Shown here one piece after another: positions 63,436 through 64,000 of a stretch of 64,000 nucleotides of DNA. The DNA comes from Zygnema cylindricum (Eukaryota > Streptophyta > Zygnematophyceae > Zygnematales > Zygnemataceae): positions 212,851-276,850 of the forward strand of contig JBBHKE010001012.1 of the NCBI GenBank assembly GCA_037447655.1. Reading direction: 5' to 3'. The position numbers were made by a program, and so were the translations under genes. Within the stretch, counting starts at the first letter, position 1. Each line of letters begins with the position of its first letter. Below the pieces are notes generated by a model. It searched no databases, was not told where the DNA came from, and saw only the letters and a program-made list of their open reading frames with translations.

Positions 63436-64000
63436 TAGTCTATGAAAAATGCTAAGATACATAGGGTACGATAGATATTTAAATGTGTACACGCCAAAGA
63501 TTTCATTTAATTGATAGAACTGAACCTTAAAGCATAGAACCCACTATCCCTTATATACCATACGAAATAAATGTTACGTACATTTATATCAATGGTCCGT
63601 ATCAAAAGCCAACTTTGATCGACGGCCATGGTGCGAGACGCGATTCCATAATGGCCGCCTTGGCGGTTTTGGACGCCGCCTCTCCGGATGACACGTGGCA
63701 ACATCTTACAGGTTTACAAAATCTCTGGAGTGCACGATAAGAAGTCCGGATGTGACAGATGTCACAATTATGGCCATGGCGTACAAATGCCGTACAGAAA
63801 GTACTCCGACACCTGTATTTCTATGTACGGTACAGTCTTTTGATTGGTACCGTACTTAATTAGTAGATGGTTTAGAGAGGGGTTTAGGACTTAGAAAAAA
63901 TAGTAGGTAGCCGCCTCACTCCCAGAGTGCTTTTGTATTTATGGGCCATCTTTGGCCAGCCATAACTAATTGCTTAAGGGAGCAAATTTAGTGATTCATT

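Larger units (their letters stand above)
59174..64000 (+). mobile_element. Non-autonomous copia element B2 (gag plus RNase H remnant)
   Basis: 5' LTR 59174-60312, gag 60293-61730, RNase H-like remnant 61731-62135, polypurine tract, and a 3' LTR from 62153 that runs off the window and is split by a solo LTR. Protease, integrase and RT are absent, exactly as in copia C. Stops and frameshifts are more numerous than in C. Confidence 0.85.
62153..64000 (+). mobile_element. Copia B2 3' LTR, split and incomplete
   Basis: It starts TGTTGAAATTGATG at 62153, is interrupted by a solo LTR at 62411-63435, resumes at 63441 and leaves the window at 64000 (AGTGATTCATT, just before the conserved GTCCAGGCTACAC region). 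tRNA-like module 62336-62405 on the minus strand. Confidence 0.85.

Overview
The window reads as nuclear DNA of a plant-lineage (probably streptophyte) eukaryote. It has spliceosomal introns, a plant-style MYB-like gene, abundant Ty1/copia and Ty3/gypsy LTR retrotransposons and several kinds of small non-autonomous DNA transposon. No species can be named from sequence alone. I see one probably functional host gene; almost everything else is transposable-element sequence, mostly decayed and deeply nested.

Layout. 1-4890: a decayed Ty3/gypsy gag-pol (+ strand) split by a solo LTR (724-1999, TSD GCTAA). 4890-10324: a truncated copia element D (- strand) split by a second solo LTR of the same family (6896-8337, TSD GTAAG); its 5' LTR runs on from 10325. 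10897-24041: a complete but decayed copia A (TSD GTTCT) inserted in the D LTR. A carries a solo LTR in gag (12390-13552) and a non-autonomous copia C (17579-23177, TSD AGCCA) in its 3' LTR. C carries a solo LTR of family D (18479-19308, TSD CAAGC) in its own 5' LTR. 24047-26610: the rest of the D LTR with a satellite-like array, then an inverted LTR. 27364-33487: a rearranged inverted copia A2 with a solo LTR in gag (31267-32275, TSD ATGTC). 33490-38303: a copia relic, two PIF/Harbinger-like MITEs and the GC-rich flank of the host gene.

38304-41456: a four-exon gene for a predicted 644-residue protein with one MYB/SANT-like repeat, an EAR-like DLN motif and a C-terminal coiled coil. 41457-59173: gene-poor DNA holding two hAT-like MITEs, three more PIF/Harbinger-like MITEs, a family of TA-flanked MITEs, and a nearly intact copia G (46030-52082, TSD GTACA) inside one of them. 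59174-64000: another gag-only copia (B2) of the same design as C, with a solo LTR (62411-63435, TSD TAGTC) in its 3' LTR.

The most unusual system is the group of related copia families (A, A2, B, B2, C, F and, in variant form, D). Their gag start codon lies inside the LTR, exactly 20 nt before its end (59 nt in D). The LTR is followed at once by GGTTATGGGCCCACC or a close variant, which is complementary to the anticodon stem-loop of initiator tRNA-Met. This indicates half-tRNA priming as in Drosophila copia and yeast Ty5, but here the primer site is translated as part of Gag. The same LTRs carry an antisense tRNA-like module at about +200. Copia G, in the same window, instead has a conventional primer site for the 3' end of the same tRNA.
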